From: Hymenobacter sp. YIM 151500-1 | GTDB lineage: Bacteria; Bacteroidota; Bacteroidia; Cytophagales; Hymenobacteraceae | Assembly: GCF_025979885.1 (NCBI RefSeq) | Contig: NZ_CP110139.1 | Span: 4,732,001-4,796,000, forward strand | Length of the DNA: 64,000 bases | Direction of reading: 5' to 3' | In this document: piece by piece, positions 1 to 8,655 of the stretch | Layout of the letters: the number at the start of each line of letters is the position of its first letter | Numbering within the stretch: position 1 is the stretch's first letter | Made by a program: the position numbers and the translations under genes | Notes under the pieces: model-generated | The model's database searches: none | What the model was told of the DNA's origin: nothing | Seen by the model: the letters and a program-made list of their open reading frames with translations, nothing else

Positions 1-1317
1 TGGAACTGGGCTGAGAACAAGTACAGCCCCGGCATCTCCATCAACCGCTACCTCTCGCCAGGCCTCGACCTGGCATTGAGCGGCAACTACGTGAAGTTTG
101 AAAAGAGCTTTGCTGCCGGGGCGCCGAACTACGGCAGCAACTTCAATACTAACGTAGTGAATGTGAACCTGGGCCTGAAGCTGAAGTTGCTAAAAGAAGA
201 TGCCTTCTTCCGGCCTTACCTGCTAGCGGCTCCTGGAGTAGCCTTTACCAGCCGTGAGGGCACATTCAACGGAAACGGCCAGTCTATAAACCTGGATAAC
301 GACGAGTTGCAGTTTGACCTGTTTGGGGCTGCCGGTCTGAATTTCCGGCTTTCCGATGGAGTTGCTCTGTTCGTGCAGACGGGCCAGCACTTTCCGCTGA
401 GCGCCAACATCGATGGCAACCCCAACCGCGACGACAACAGCATCGACGACCGGTATCTGCAGCACACCGCGGGCCTGACCATTGCTTTCGGCAAGCCCAA
501 AGACACCGACCAGGACGGCGTGCCCGACCGCAAAGACAAGTGCCCCGACACGCCCAGCGGCGTGCAGGTAGATGAGAACGGCTGCCCGCTCGATGGCGAC
601 AAGGACGGGGTGCCCGACTACCAGGATAAATGCCCCACCGAAGCCGGCACGGCCGCCATGGAAGGTTGCCCCGACCGTGACAACGACAGCGTACGCGACG
701 GTGACGACGAGTGCCCCGACCAGGCTGGCGTACCCGCTCTGCGCGGCTGCCCCGATGCCGACGGTGACGGCGTAGCCGACAAAAACGACAAGTGCCCCGA
801 CACCCCGGCCGGCACCCAGGTAGATGCCAACGGCTGTCCGCTGGTACTCGACTCGGACAACGACGGCGTGAAAGACGACGTGGATAAATGCCCCGGCACG
901 CCTGCTGGCTCCCGCGTAGATGCCAACGGGTGCCCGCTGGAAATTGACCCGGCCGTGCGCCAGCTGGAGCAGCCCATCCGCTTCGAGACCAACAGCACCG
1001 TGATTAAGCGCACCTCGTATGGCACGCTGAACAAGATGGTGCAGGCCTTGAAAGACCACCCCGAGTACAGCCTGCGCATCATCGGCCACGCCGACTCGCG
1101 TGGCACCGATGAGTACAACCAAGGTCTGTCGGAGCGCCGGGCTGGCTCGGTGAAACGTTACTTCACCGGCAAGCAGGTTGACCCCGCCCGCATCACCACG
1201 GAAGGCCGCGGTGAGTCGGAGCCGGCTGCCCCGAACACCTCGAAGACCGGTATGTCGCAGAACCGCCGGGTAGAGTTCAAGTTTGAGTTCTACATCCCGA
1301 GTGCTCCTCAGCCTTAA
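1..1317 (+). CDS. OmpA family outer-membrane protein with TSP3 repeats (5' partial)
   Basis: The reading frame is open from base 1, so the start lies upstream; 438 residues are visible. The first ~150 residues look like part of an OmpA-type beta-barrel (alternating hydrophobic strands, GLTIAFGK near its end). Next come five Asp-rich calcium-binding thrombospondin type-3 repeats (DxDxDGVxDxxDKCP, each closed by a GCP) at about residues 162-315. The C-terminal OmpA peptidoglycan-binding domain follows, with the GHADSRGTDEYN motif and the late NRRVEF arginine. Such proteins anchor the outer membrane to peptidoglycan in Bacteroidota. A strong hairpin follows the stop. The family call is secure; the exact role is not. 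Confidence 0.93.
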   Translation, partial: WNWAENKYSPGISINRYLSPGLDLALSGNYVKFEKSFAAGAPNYGSNFNTNVVNVNLGLKLKLLKEDAFFRPYLLAAPGVAFTSREGTFNGNGQSINLDNDELQFDLFGAAGLNFRLSDGVALFVQTGQHFPLSANIDGNPNRDDNSIDDRYLQHTAGLTIAFGKPKDTDQDGVPDRKDKCPDTPSGVQVDENGCPLDGDKDGVPDYQDKCPTEAGTAAMEGCPDRDNDSVRDGDDECPDQAGVPALRGCPDADGDGVADKNDKCPDTPAGTQVDANGCPLVLDSDNDGVKDDVDKCPGTPAGSRVDANGCPLEIDPAVRQLEQPIRFETNSTVIKRTSYGTLNKMVQALKDHPEYSLRIIGHADSRGTDEYNQGLSERRAGSVKRYFTGKQVDPARITTEGRGESEPAAPNTSKTGMSQNRRVEFKFEFYIPSAPQP

Positions 1318-1339
1318 GCGGCCCGGAGCGTAAATCAAA

Positions 1340-1370
1340 AAAGCGGTGCACGAAGCTCGTGCACCGCTTT
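1340..1370 (+). terminator. Intrinsic terminator after OmpA gene
   Basis: A 14-bp perfect stem (AAAGCGGTGCACGA paired with TCGTGCACCGCTTT) with a 3-nt loop begins 23 bases after the OmpA stop. The arm ends in T residues, so it can end transcription from the left. Bases 1371-1576 hold no gene I can support. Confidence 0.8.
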
Positions 1371-1576
1371 CTTGTATCAGGACGGCTAACAGATGAGTTG
1401 GTAGATGAGCCAGGAGGGAGGCAGCTTCTTTGCTAAACCTGATGAATAACTCCGGTGCGACGCACCTGCTTGCCCAAGCCTGGCTGCGCGCTTACTTTCT
1501 GCAAGTACCCCCGCTGCTGCCTAACGCCACTGGCAAGTCTGCGTAAAGGCCAAGTAAATCCTGTTACTTTACCACT

Positions 1577-2137
1577 ATGAAACTTCATACTCTCTCCTTC
1601 TTCCTGGTAGGCTTGCTGCTGTTAGCAGGCTGCCGGGCCAGCGGCCCCGGCAAGCCGGCCCGCACCGTGGCCGAGTTCTTCTCCAAATACGAACACCGCT
1701 CGGGCTTCAAAGCCACCGATTGGAACGCGGGCCTCGTTACCCGCCTGATGCTGGGCCGCTTGGGCAAGCTGGCCGGAAACAACGACGTAGCCCAGGCCCT
1801 TACCTCGATACGCAACGCGCGCGTGCTTACCTTCAGCCCCACTACCAACCGGGCGCAGAACCTCGTGGCCGAGGGTCTGATTCAGGAAGTGGACGGGCTG
1901 CTGGCCAACGAGCGGTACACTCCCCTGACCGTCGACAACACTGACCAGACCTCCCAGCTGCGCTACTCGGTGCGGGAGCAGGGGGGCCGCGTGTCGGAGT
2001 TCGTGGCCGTGGGCAACGTGCGGGGCGTGCCCGATTCGTTTATGCTGGTATCCGTGGGCGGCAACTTCACCCGCGAACAGGTAGCCCAGCTCGCGAAAGT
2101 CCTGCCCAACGTTGTCCTCGAAGCCGGCAATCAATAA
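1577..2137 (+). CDS. DUF4252 domain lipoprotein
   Basis: A 186-residue lipoprotein. The N-terminus MKLHTLSFFLVGLLLLAGC is a signal peptide with lipobox LAGC, so Cys19 should be lipidated. The body resembles DUF4252: an FFSKYEH start, a helical middle and a C-terminal block with SEFVAVGNVRG and FMLVSVGGNFT. Bacteroidota usually encode such proteins beside sigma factor/anti-sigma genes; none is visible here. Function is unknown. The ATG is fixed by the signal peptide. Confidence 0.8.
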   Translation: MKLHTLSFFLVGLLLLAGCRASGPGKPARTVAEFFSKYEHRSGFKATDWNAGLVTRLMLGRLGKLAGNNDVAQALTSIRNARVLTFSPTTNRAQNLVAEGLIQEVDGLLANERYTPLTVDNTDQTSQLRYSVREQGGRVSEFVAVGNVRGVPDSFMLVSVGGNFTREQVAQLAKVLPNVVLEAGNQ

Positions 2138-2139
2138 AC

Positions 2140-2551
2140 AATCACAGATTAGGCAGATTAAGCTGATTGCACAGACTCAACTAATACGTGGTGCCGCAAC
2201 ACGGCAGTTAATAACAAAAAGGCTTGCCATATGGCAAGCCTTTTTTACGCTGGAAACCGGACAGCAAAGCTGTTCAGGAAGCCGCCAGACCGTCCTGCTT
2301 CATCTAGCGGCTCTTGCCGAACCGAAGGTCGCCGGAGGTAAGCAACTCTACCGCTTCATTGCGGATGGTTGCTTCGTCTGCACGATTGAAGATAGGCAGC
2401 GGTAGAGCTGCTTGCTTACGCCTTCCTTCGGTTCGACTGCGGCTACGCACCCTTGGCTTGATGCGCCACCTGCTCAGCAGGACGGTCTAGCAGCTTCCTG
2501 ATCAGCTTTAATTGATCAGTGAAATCAGTTCAATCTGCCCAATCTGTGATT
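2140..2551. repeat. Long imperfect palindromic intergenic element, family A
   Basis: The whole gap between two convergent genes is one mirror repeat. The outer arms are AATCACAGATTAGGCAGATT (from 2140) and its near reverse complement ending at 2551. Inner arms of 24 bp with two mismatches lie at 2276-2299 and 2476-2499. Further paired blocks around 2325-2360 and 2395-2440 carry a CGAACCGAAGG / CCTTCGGTTCG pair. The same end sequence recurs at 10324 and 40258, so this is a dispersed family. It starts 3 nt after one stop codon and ends 6 nt before the other. Confidence 0.85.
2216..2246. terminator. Bidirectional terminator inside palindromic element
   Basis: A 20-nt perfect palindrome GGCTTGCCATATGGCAAGCC is flanked by five A residues and six T residues. 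It would fold in transcripts from either strand and sits between convergent genes. Confidence 0.8.
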
Positions 2552-2556
2552 ATGGG

Positions 2557-4119
2557 TTAGTCGAAGGCTACCACGTTCAGAAAGAACACGTCGCGCCCGG
2601 TGCCACGGTCGGGGCGCACGTGCTGGTAGCCGGAGGCCAGGAAGCGGCTGCCGTACCAGGGCTGCAACTGCTCTTGCTGCGTGCTGGAGGCTTTTTCGCG
2701 GGCACCGGTCAGGGTCGTCAGCAGGTCTACCTGCTGGTCGTTGGGAGCTGCCACGGCGTGGTCAATAATCTTGTAGTGCAGGGTGTTGTCGTGGAGGTAG
2801 GCCACGGCGAGGCGGCGGCCGTCGGGCAGGGGGCGCAGGCTCACGGTTTCGCGCAGGTCGTAGCGCTGCACGTCTTTCAGCAAAAACGAATTGTCCCAGA
2901 GCAGAGTGCCGTTCTTATCGAAGCCGCACAAAACGGTGTGGGTGGTGCGGTAGCCGTCGAAGTTGCGCATGGAGCCAGAGTAGCGCGACCAGGCGTTGCC
3001 GTACGGGCTGAGGCCCCCAAACCCACTGTAAAAGAACGGGTTGTAGCCGTAGTTGGAGTAGTTATAGCGCGGGTAGTACACTTCAGCGGCCAGCACGTAG
3101 CCCTGCTCAAACGGCAGCAGATCGTGCATAAGCAGGCGGTAGCGGAGGCGGTATTGCCGGGCGGCGGCCCGGCGCCGCTCGCTGCGCTGGCGCAGCCGGG
3201 CCACGCGCTCCGGCTTCATAAAGTCGAAGAAGTGCTTCAAGTTCAGGAAGTCGTAGAAGCGCAGGGCGCGGTGCGGGGCCGCGGTGGTGCTGCCTTCCCC
3301 CGGCAGGGCCGTGGCAAACAGGCCCTGGGAGTAGCGGGAGTCGCGCAGGGTGTAGGTGCCGGCCAGCAGGCGGGCGGCACTGTCGCCGGGGCTGAGCTGG
3401 GCTTCCAGCAGGCCCCGCTCACTTTCGGCCTGCACAAACTCGGAGTGCAGCAGCTGCCCCTGCGCCGAGAGCTGCTTGAGCTGCAGCCGCGACTTAAACC
3501 CATTGGTTTCGCTGAGCACAAACTCGGCCCGGCGCGTTACGGAGTCGGCCAGGAAGTTGAGCGTGGCAGGCAGGGGCTCGTACACCGACGGCAGAAACCG
3601 GAACTGAGCCGTTTTCAGGTTCAGCAGCACCACCGTGAGGTGCTGCTCCAGGGCTACGGTCACGAACAGGTTGCCGCCCAGGGCTTTCAGGTCGTGAATC
3701 TCGCGCACCCGCTTGGTTTGAAACTCGCCGCCGCCCAGCTCGCCGGTGCGGCTGTCGAAAGCCGCTACCCACAGCGTGCCCGGCACGCCGGAGTTCTGAA
3801 ACAAGGCGTACACATCGGTGCCCTCGGCGCACACGCGTTGCAGGTCGAAGCCGCGCGGCACGGGCACGGGCACGCGCCGGCCGGGCTGCAGCTGGGCGTC
3901 GAACTTGTGAAAAAAGAACTCTGCCTGGCCCGTAAACAGCGGGTCCTTTTCGACCAGCAGCACCACGCTGCTGTCTTCGGACAGGGGCTGCACGTACACG
4001 TCGCTGGAGTAGTGCGTCAGGGGCAGTTCGAGCCGGTGGGGCTGCCGGGGAGTGGTGGCCTGGGCCAGTCCGAGCACCGGCATCAGCAGGCAAAGCAGGA
4101 AAAAGTAAATCTGTTTCAT
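2557..4119 (-). CDS. Exported protein of unknown function
   Basis: A 520-residue secreted protein I cannot place in a family. The start at 4119 gives a clean signal peptide (MKQIYFFLLCLLMPVLGLAQA); an upstream in-frame start would put 17 unlikely residues before it. The rest is beta-rich, reading like a propeller or repeated-strand protein (VLLVEKDPLF, LFVTVALEQHLTVVLL), with a Tyr/Asn/Gly-rich stretch around residues 345-385. No catalytic motif is evident. Convergent with the DUF4252 gene across palindromic element A. Confidence 0.75.
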   Translation of the reverse strand: MKQIYFFLLCLLMPVLGLAQATTPRQPHRLELPLTHYSSDVYVQPLSEDSSVVLLVEKDPLFTGQAEFFFHKFDAQLQPGRRVPVPVPRGFDLQRVCAEGTDVYALFQNSGVPGTLWVAAFDSRTGELGGGEFQTKRVREIHDLKALGGNLFVTVALEQHLTVVLLNLKTAQFRFLPSVYEPLPATLNFLADSVTRRAEFVLSETNGFKSRLQLKQLSAQGQLLHSEFVQAESERGLLEAQLSPGDSAARLLAGTYTLRDSRYSQGLFATALPGEGSTTAAPHRALRFYDFLNLKHFFDFMKPERVARLRQRSERRRAAARQYRLRYRLLMHDLLPFEQGYVLAAEVYYPRYNYSNYGYNPFFYSGFGGLSPYGNAWSRYSGSMRNFDGYRTTHTVLCGFDKNGTLLWDNSFLLKDVQRYDLRETVSLRPLPDGRRLAVAYLHDNTLHYKIIDHAVAAPNDQQVDLLTTLTGAREKASSTQQEQLQPWYGSRFLASGYQHVRPDRGTGRDVFFLNVVAFD

Positions 4120-4315
4120 AACGGACGCCACAGCTGCCGGAGGCAGGCAGCAGGCATGGGGAAGATACAACGAAAGACGCGCAAAGTCACGCCGTTAGGT
4201 AACTCTGTTGAAGAGCAATTCATTCCCTGCATACAGGCTGATAATGCCGGAAAAACCACAGTTGAGTGCCCTCTGTCTGCCCCGCGCCATCGGAAGCCCT
4301 GGAGGACGCTTCGCG

Positions 4316-4723
4316 TTACTGTCCCAGCTCCAGAATAGCGTCGAACTCCTCCGGGCGCAGCGCCATCACCGACAGGCGCGACTGGCGCAGCAGGCCAATC
4401 TGGCTGAGGCGGGCATCCTGCTTGATTTGGGCCAGGCTCACGGGGCGGGGGAGGGGCTGGTGGGGCTTGAGGTGCACGGCCACCCAGCCGCTGCCTGCTT
4501 CAGCGGTGGCGTCGGGGGCGGCAGCGGCGGCTACTTCGGCCACGCCTACCACTTGCTTATCGGTGACGCTGTGGTAGTAGAGCACCAGGTCGCCGGGCTG
4601 CATTTGCTGCAGGAAGTTGCGGGCCTGGAAGTTGCGCACCCCGGTCCAGTCGGTGCCGCCGTCACGGGTGAAATCAGCCCAGGAGTAGGCCGCAGGTTCG
4701 GATTTAACGAGCCAGAAATTCAA
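4316..4723 (-). CDS. EVE domain protein
   Basis: A 135-residue EVE domain protein, a PUA-like fold thought to bind modified bases in nucleic acid. Diagnostic blocks are FWLVKSEP at the N-terminus, DWTGVRNFQARNFL, PGDLVLYYHS, VVGVAEV and the final RPEEFDAILEL. I chose the TTG at 4723 because the family begins directly at the WLVKSEP strand. An ATG at 4843 is in frame, but the extra 40 residues are encoded by the repeat at 4825-4934 and match nothing in the family. Confidence 0.85.
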   Translation of the reverse strand: MNFWLVKSEPAAYSWADFTRDGGTDWTGVRNFQARNFLQQMQPGDLVLYYHSVTDKQVVGVAEVAAAAAPDATAEAGSGWVAVHLKPHQPLPRPVSLAQIKQDARLSQIGLLRQSRLSVMALRPEEFDAILELGQ

Positions 4724-4824
4724 AGAAAAGGTGAGTGAATGTGAGAAATGAGGAGAATGTGCAAGGAAGTGAACAGCCGCGGCAGGGCGGCATGTCGGTA
4801 GCAAAGGTCGAGGGAAAAGACAAA

Positions 4825-4934
4825 AGCCCCAGCGGGGCGACACTCATCGTCCGCAGGCGGTAGGTGTTACCTCGTTGGGGCTTCGACGCGTTTAGGCCGT
4901 GCGTTTTCTACCAGCATGTCGCCCCGCTGGGGCT
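4825..4934. repeat. Inverted repeat, AGCCCCAGCGGGGCGACA arms
   Basis: Perfect 18-bp inverted arms at 4825-4842 and 4917-4934 enclose about 74 nt. Each arm is itself partly self-complementary (CCCC/GGGG), the architecture of REP-like elements. It occupies the gap between two minus-strand genes. Confidence 0.8.
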
Positions 4935-5000
4935 ACTCACTCCCATGTTCGTCACATTCTTCATATTTCCCACATTCCGCACATTCTATCCACATTTCCT

Positions 5001-5396
5001 TTACTCCACCCTTCTCACCTTCAACACGTCGTTCTCCAGAGACACTACCTCCAACTTGTAGTCGGGGTCTTTTTTGTCTTCGAGGGTGATGCGCAGGGTG
5101 TGGTCGTTTTCGGCGGTCCAGCGGCCTTTGCGGCCCTCGATGCCGTCGGTAGGGGCAATGTCGTACTGGGTAAACAGGCCATTGTGGTCGATGGCGAAGC
5201 CGGTACGGCCCCTGGAAGGGGGGAAGGGGTAGGTGTTGGGACGGTACACCTGAATGTCGCCCTGGTCTTCCTCGTGGGCGTGCAGCCAGGTGCGCTCCAG
5301 CTGCTGCATACGGGCCGCGGTTTGGGCATCGGAGCGGCAGGTGGCAGCCAGCAGCAGCAGGCACAGGCAGGAGGACAGTAACGGAAGCAGGCGCAT
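5001..5396 (-). CDS. Small exported protein, unknown
   Basis: A 131-residue protein starting at the ATG ending at 5396, which supplies a hydrophobic leader (MRLLPLLSSCLCLLLLAATC). The Cys could be a lipobox, though Thr before it is unusual, so it may instead be a soluble secreted protein. The mature part has strands that look lipocalin-like or copper-resistance-like (GRWTAENDHTLRITLED, YKLEVVSLENDVLKV). No family recognised. Confidence 0.6.
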   Translation of the reverse strand: MRLLPLLSSCLCLLLLAATCRSDAQTAARMQQLERTWLHAHEEDQGDIQVYRPNTYPFPPSRGRTGFAIDHNGLFTQYDIAPTDGIEGRKGRWTAENDHTLRITLEDKKDPDYKLEVVSLENDVLKVRRVE

Positions 5397-5583
5397 GGCA
5401 GTACAGAAGTGGCGAGCAAGTCGCCGGCAGCCGTTGAAGGCCGCCGGCCAGGAACAGGAGTGACGAGAGCCCACATTGGCGCCCCAGCGCCGGGCGGCCT
5501 CATTCACCTCCCCAATCTACGACTTTGCCCCGTACCTTTACCGGCCGCCCCGCCGTTCATCCTATTCTACTCTTGCCTTGCTA

Positions 5584-7338
5584 GTGGACAACCGCGCCCT
5601 GATTCGTGCTTTCCGCCTCGCCGCCCAGCTCATGGAGCTACACGAGGAAAACCCGTTTAAAATCCGGGCCTACGAGGGCACGGCTACTGCCCTGGAGCAG
5701 CTCAGCTTTCCGGTAGCCGAGGTGGAGCGCACCGGCCTCCCCGACCGGACCGGCCTGAGCAAAACCGCCGCCGCCAAAGTGGCCGAAATGCTCGATACCG
5801 GTTCCTTCGACGAGCTAAACCGCCTGCTCAGCATCACCCCGCCCGGCGTGGTGGAGCTGCTCAAAGTAAAAGGCATCGGCCCCAAGAAAATCCGGGCCCT
5901 GTGGAAGGAGCTGGGCATTGAAAGTGCCGAACAGCTGCGCCAGGCCGCCCAGAATGATGAAGTAAGCAAGCTGAAAGGCTTCGGCAAGAAAACCCAGGAC
6001 GCCATCCTGGCCGCCCTCGAATTCACGGACCAGAGCCGCGGCAAGCTGCTCTACCCCCAAGCCGAAGCCCTGGCCGACGACCTTGTGGCCCGTCTGCGCC
6101 AGGCTCTGGGCACCGAGCAGGTAGCAGTGGCCGGCGAAGTACGCCGCCGCCTCGAAACCGTGGAAACTATACGCCTGGTGGCCGCCACCGAGCAGCCGGC
6201 CGCGGCTCATGCCGTGCTCAGCAGCCTGGACGGTCTCACTGCCGACCCGCGCCGTTCGGGCCCCTGGGCGTGGCGGGGCACGGCTACGGCCTCGGGCGCC
6301 AAGGTGGAAGTGCTGCTGGTGCCGCCGGCCGAGTTTACCAATGAGCTGTTTCTACAGTCGGCGGCTGAAGAGCACTTGAGCGAGGCCCTGGCCGATGAGA
6401 CTCGCCCCGGCCAGCCAGCCACCCTGCGCCGCCTGCTGCACGGGCAGCAGTTTGCCTCGGAGCAGGACATCTACCAGCGGGCCGGCTTGCAGTACGTGGA
6501 GCCCGAGCTGCGCGAAGGCCTGGGCGAGCTGGCCCTGGCCCGCGACAACAAGCTGCCCCGCCTGCTGGAAGTCGAGGACCTGCGCGGCTCCCTGCACAAC
6601 CACAGCACCTACTCCGACGGCAACCACTCCCTGCGCGACATGGCCACCTTCCTGCGCGACCGGGGCTACGAGTACCTCGGCATCTGCGACCATTCGCAGG
6701 CCGCCCATTACGCCAACGGCCTCTCGCCGGAGCGGGTGCGCCAGCAGCAGCGCGAAATTGACGAGCTGAATCAGGAGCTGGCGCCCTTCCGCATTTTCAA
6801 AGGCATCGAGTCGGATATTCTGGGGGATGGGGCGCTGGACTACCCGCCCGCCGTGCTCGAAACCTTCGACTTCGTGGTGGCTTCGGTGCATTCCAACCTC
6901 AAAATGGACGAGCGGAAGGCCACGGCCCGCGTGCTGCGCGCCGTCGAAAACCCGTACACCACCATGCTGGGCCACCCCACGGGGCGCCTGCTGCTGCGCC
7001 GCGAAGGTTACCCCCTCGACCACAAGGCCATCATCGACGCCTGCGCCCGGCACCAGGTTATCATCGAAATCAACGCCAACCCCTGGCGCCTCGACCTCGA
7101 CTGGCGCTGGGTGCGCTACGCCCTCGACCAGGGCGTGCCGCTCAGCATCAACCCCGATGCCCACCACACCGACGGCTACGCCGATATGCGCTACGGCGTG
7201 CTCATGGGCCGTAAAGGCGGCCTCACCAAAGACATGACCTTTAATGCCAAGTCAGTAGAGGAAGTGGCCGCCTACTTCGCCGAGCGCAAAGCCCGCATCA
7301 AGCCCCCGCTGGCGTTTCAGGATTCGTTGTTTGGGTGA
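5584..7338 (+). CDS. polX: PolX-type HhH-PHP protein with degenerate polymerase site
   Basis: A 584-residue protein with bacterial PolX layout: HhH 8-kDa-type domain (1-90), a second HhH region (PPGVVELLKVKGIGPKKIRAL), palm/thumb (about 150-310) and C-terminal PHP domain (330-575). The GTG at 5584 gives the family-typical start (V/M)DNRALIRAF. The PHP metal ligands look intact: LHNHSTYSDG near 338, ICDHS, GIESD, SVHS, GHPTGR and NPDAHH. The palm is not: where active PolX has GSxRR...GDxD, this protein has GEVRR...ETIR (Thr195, Arg197), and the third Asp is Glu242. I infer a PHP phosphoesterase/exonuclease without DNA synthesis. Confidence 0.85.
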   Translation: MDNRALIRAFRLAAQLMELHEENPFKIRAYEGTATALEQLSFPVAEVERTGLPDRTGLSKTAAAKVAEMLDTGSFDELNRLLSITPPGVVELLKVKGIGPKKIRALWKELGIESAEQLRQAAQNDEVSKLKGFGKKTQDAILAALEFTDQSRGKLLYPQAEALADDLVARLRQALGTEQVAVAGEVRRRLETVETIRLVAATEQPAAAHAVLSSLDGLTADPRRSGPWAWRGTATASGAKVEVLLVPPAEFTNELFLQSAAEEHLSEALADETRPGQPATLRRLLHGQQFASEQDIYQRAGLQYVEPELREGLGELALARDNKLPRLLEVEDLRGSLHNHSTYSDGNHSLRDMATFLRDRGYEYLGICDHSQAAHYANGLSPERVRQQQREIDELNQELAPFRIFKGIESDILGDGALDYPPAVLETFDFVVASVHSNLKMDERKATARVLRAVENPYTTMLGHPTGRLLLRREGYPLDHKAIIDACARHQVIIEINANPWRLDLDWRWVRYALDQGVPLSINPDAHHTDGYADMRYGVLMGRKGGLTKDMTFNAKSVEEVAAYFAERKARIKPPLAFQDSLFG

Positions 7339-7341
7339 GCT

Positions 7342-7467
7342 GTAGGGGCGCGTCGCCCGCGCCTGCCCGGCTGTGCCAGTTAGGCGGCCCAGTATAAACA
7401 GCATCACGCCTGACCCGAACGCAGCCTACGGATAAACAACGGGCGGGCGCGGGCGACGCGCCCCTAC
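7342..7467. repeat. Inverted repeat, GTAGGGGCGCGTCGC family
   Basis: 28-bp arms with one mismatch at 7342-7369 and 7440-7467 fill the gap between the PolX gene and the glycosyltransferase, ending 4 nt before the latter's ATG. A single half-copy of the same motif (GCGACGCGCCCCTAC) recurs at 61798-61812 over the meaB stop. Confidence 0.85.
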
Positions 7468-7471
7468 TCAG

Positions 7472-8533
7472 ATGAAAATCCTAATTCTACGCTTTTCTTC
7501 CATTGGCGACATTGTGCTGACTACGCCGGTGGTACGCTGCGTGAAGCAGCAGGTGCCGGGGGCGGTGGTGCACTACGCCACCAAGCCGGCCTTTCGGGGC
7601 ATTCTGGAGTCGAACCCCTACGTGGACCGGGTGCACTGCCTGACCGGCTCGTTGGGAGAGTTGGTGGAAGAGCTGCGCGCCGAGCGGTTCGACTTTGTAC
7701 TTGACCTGCACCACAACCTGCGCACCACCCTGCTCAAAGCCCGGCTGGGCGTGAAGTCGGCGGCGTTTGATAAGCTGAACTGGCGCAAGTGGCTGCTGGT
7801 GAGCCTGAAAATCAACGTCTTGCCCCGCGTGCACATCGTGGAGCGCTACCTGGCCGCGGCCGCGCCCCTGGGCGTGCGCAACGACGGCAAGGGGCTTGAC
7901 TACTTCATTCCGCCCCAGGACGAAGTAGACCTGAGCGCCCTGCCAGCGGGGTTTCAGCAGGGCTACGTGGCCTTTGCCATCGGGGCCCAGCACGCCACCA
8001 AGCGCCTGCCCGTAGAGCGGATTATCGAGCTGTGCGGCCTGCTGCGCCAGCCCGTGGTGCTGCTGGGCGGCCCCGCCGACGAAAGCACCGGCCACACCGT
8101 GGAACTGGCCTTCGACCAGGGCGCCGCTACCTCGCCCGCGCCCGTCCGGCAAATTCCGGAAAGCCCGTACTACTTTCCTAAGTCCCCCAGTTCCCCAGCC
8201 CCCCAGACCCTCATCTACAATGCCTGCGGGCAATACTCGCTGAATCAGTCGGCCTCTTTGCTGCGGCAGGCGCGGTTCGTAGTCAGCCACGATACGGGGC
8301 TGATGCACATTGCGGCGGCCTTGCACAAGGAGATTTTCAGCGTGTGGGGCAACACCGTGCCGGAGTTTGGCATGTATCCCTACCGCACCGAGTTCCGGGT
8401 GCTGGAAGTGCCGGGCCTGTACTGCCGCCCCTGCTCCAAAATCGGCTACGAAAAGTGCCCCCAGGGTCACTTCCGCTGCATGCGCGACATCCGCTTCGAC
8501 CTCGACCTGCCCCCGCCGCGGGACGGACGGTAG
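7472..8533 (+). CDS. Glycosyltransferase family 9 (heptosyltransferase-like)
   Basis: A 353-residue GT9 protein expected to add heptose or a similar sugar to lipopolysaccharide in the cytoplasm. Seen: the N-terminal MKILILRFSSIGDIVLTTPV, FDLVLDLHHNLRT-like block, FAIGAQHATKRLP, VVLLGGPAD, and the C-terminal SHDTGLMHIAAAL nucleotide-sugar site. Between LLGGPAD and NACGQ there is an extra Pro/Ser-rich stretch (about 8110-8215). Its DNA (CCTAAGTCCCCCAG...) resembles the CCTAAGTCCCCAAGACCCT arms of the intergenic repeats at 35243 and 50102, so a repeat seems to have inserted in frame. The start follows the repeat at 7342-7467. Confidence 0.88.
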   Translation: MKILILRFSSIGDIVLTTPVVRCVKQQVPGAVVHYATKPAFRGILESNPYVDRVHCLTGSLGELVEELRAERFDFVLDLHHNLRTTLLKARLGVKSAAFDKLNWRKWLLVSLKINVLPRVHIVERYLAAAAPLGVRNDGKGLDYFIPPQDEVDLSALPAGFQQGYVAFAIGAQHATKRLPVERIIELCGLLRQPVVLLGGPADESTGHTVELAFDQGAATSPAPVRQIPESPYYFPKSPSSPAPQTLIYNACGQYSLNQSASLLRQARFVVSHDTGLMHIAAALHKEIFSVWGNTVPEFGMYPYRTEFRVLEVPGLYCRPCSKIGYEKCPQGHFRCMRDIRFDLDLPPPRDGR

Positions 8534-8655
8534 AAGGGACCTTCGCTGGCTTTTCAGAGGGCAGGGTGAATTTGTTTCAGAATATGGCAATATAATTGTG
8601 TTCGGCCCGGCGTAGCCTGCCGGGCGGTTTCTGTTTTCCTTTTATAGTTCATCGT

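Noticed and set aside
2512..4338. 608-codon open frame on the plus strand
   Set aside because: It is the antisense of the exported protein at 2557-4119. Long antisense frames are common in this GC-rich DNA, and its Val/Gln/His-rich translation resembles no protein.
4724..4843. N-terminal extension of the EVE protein to an ATG at 4843
   Set aside because: The extra codons are encoded by an inverted repeat and the EVE fold begins at FWLVKSEP; the TTG at 4723 fits better.
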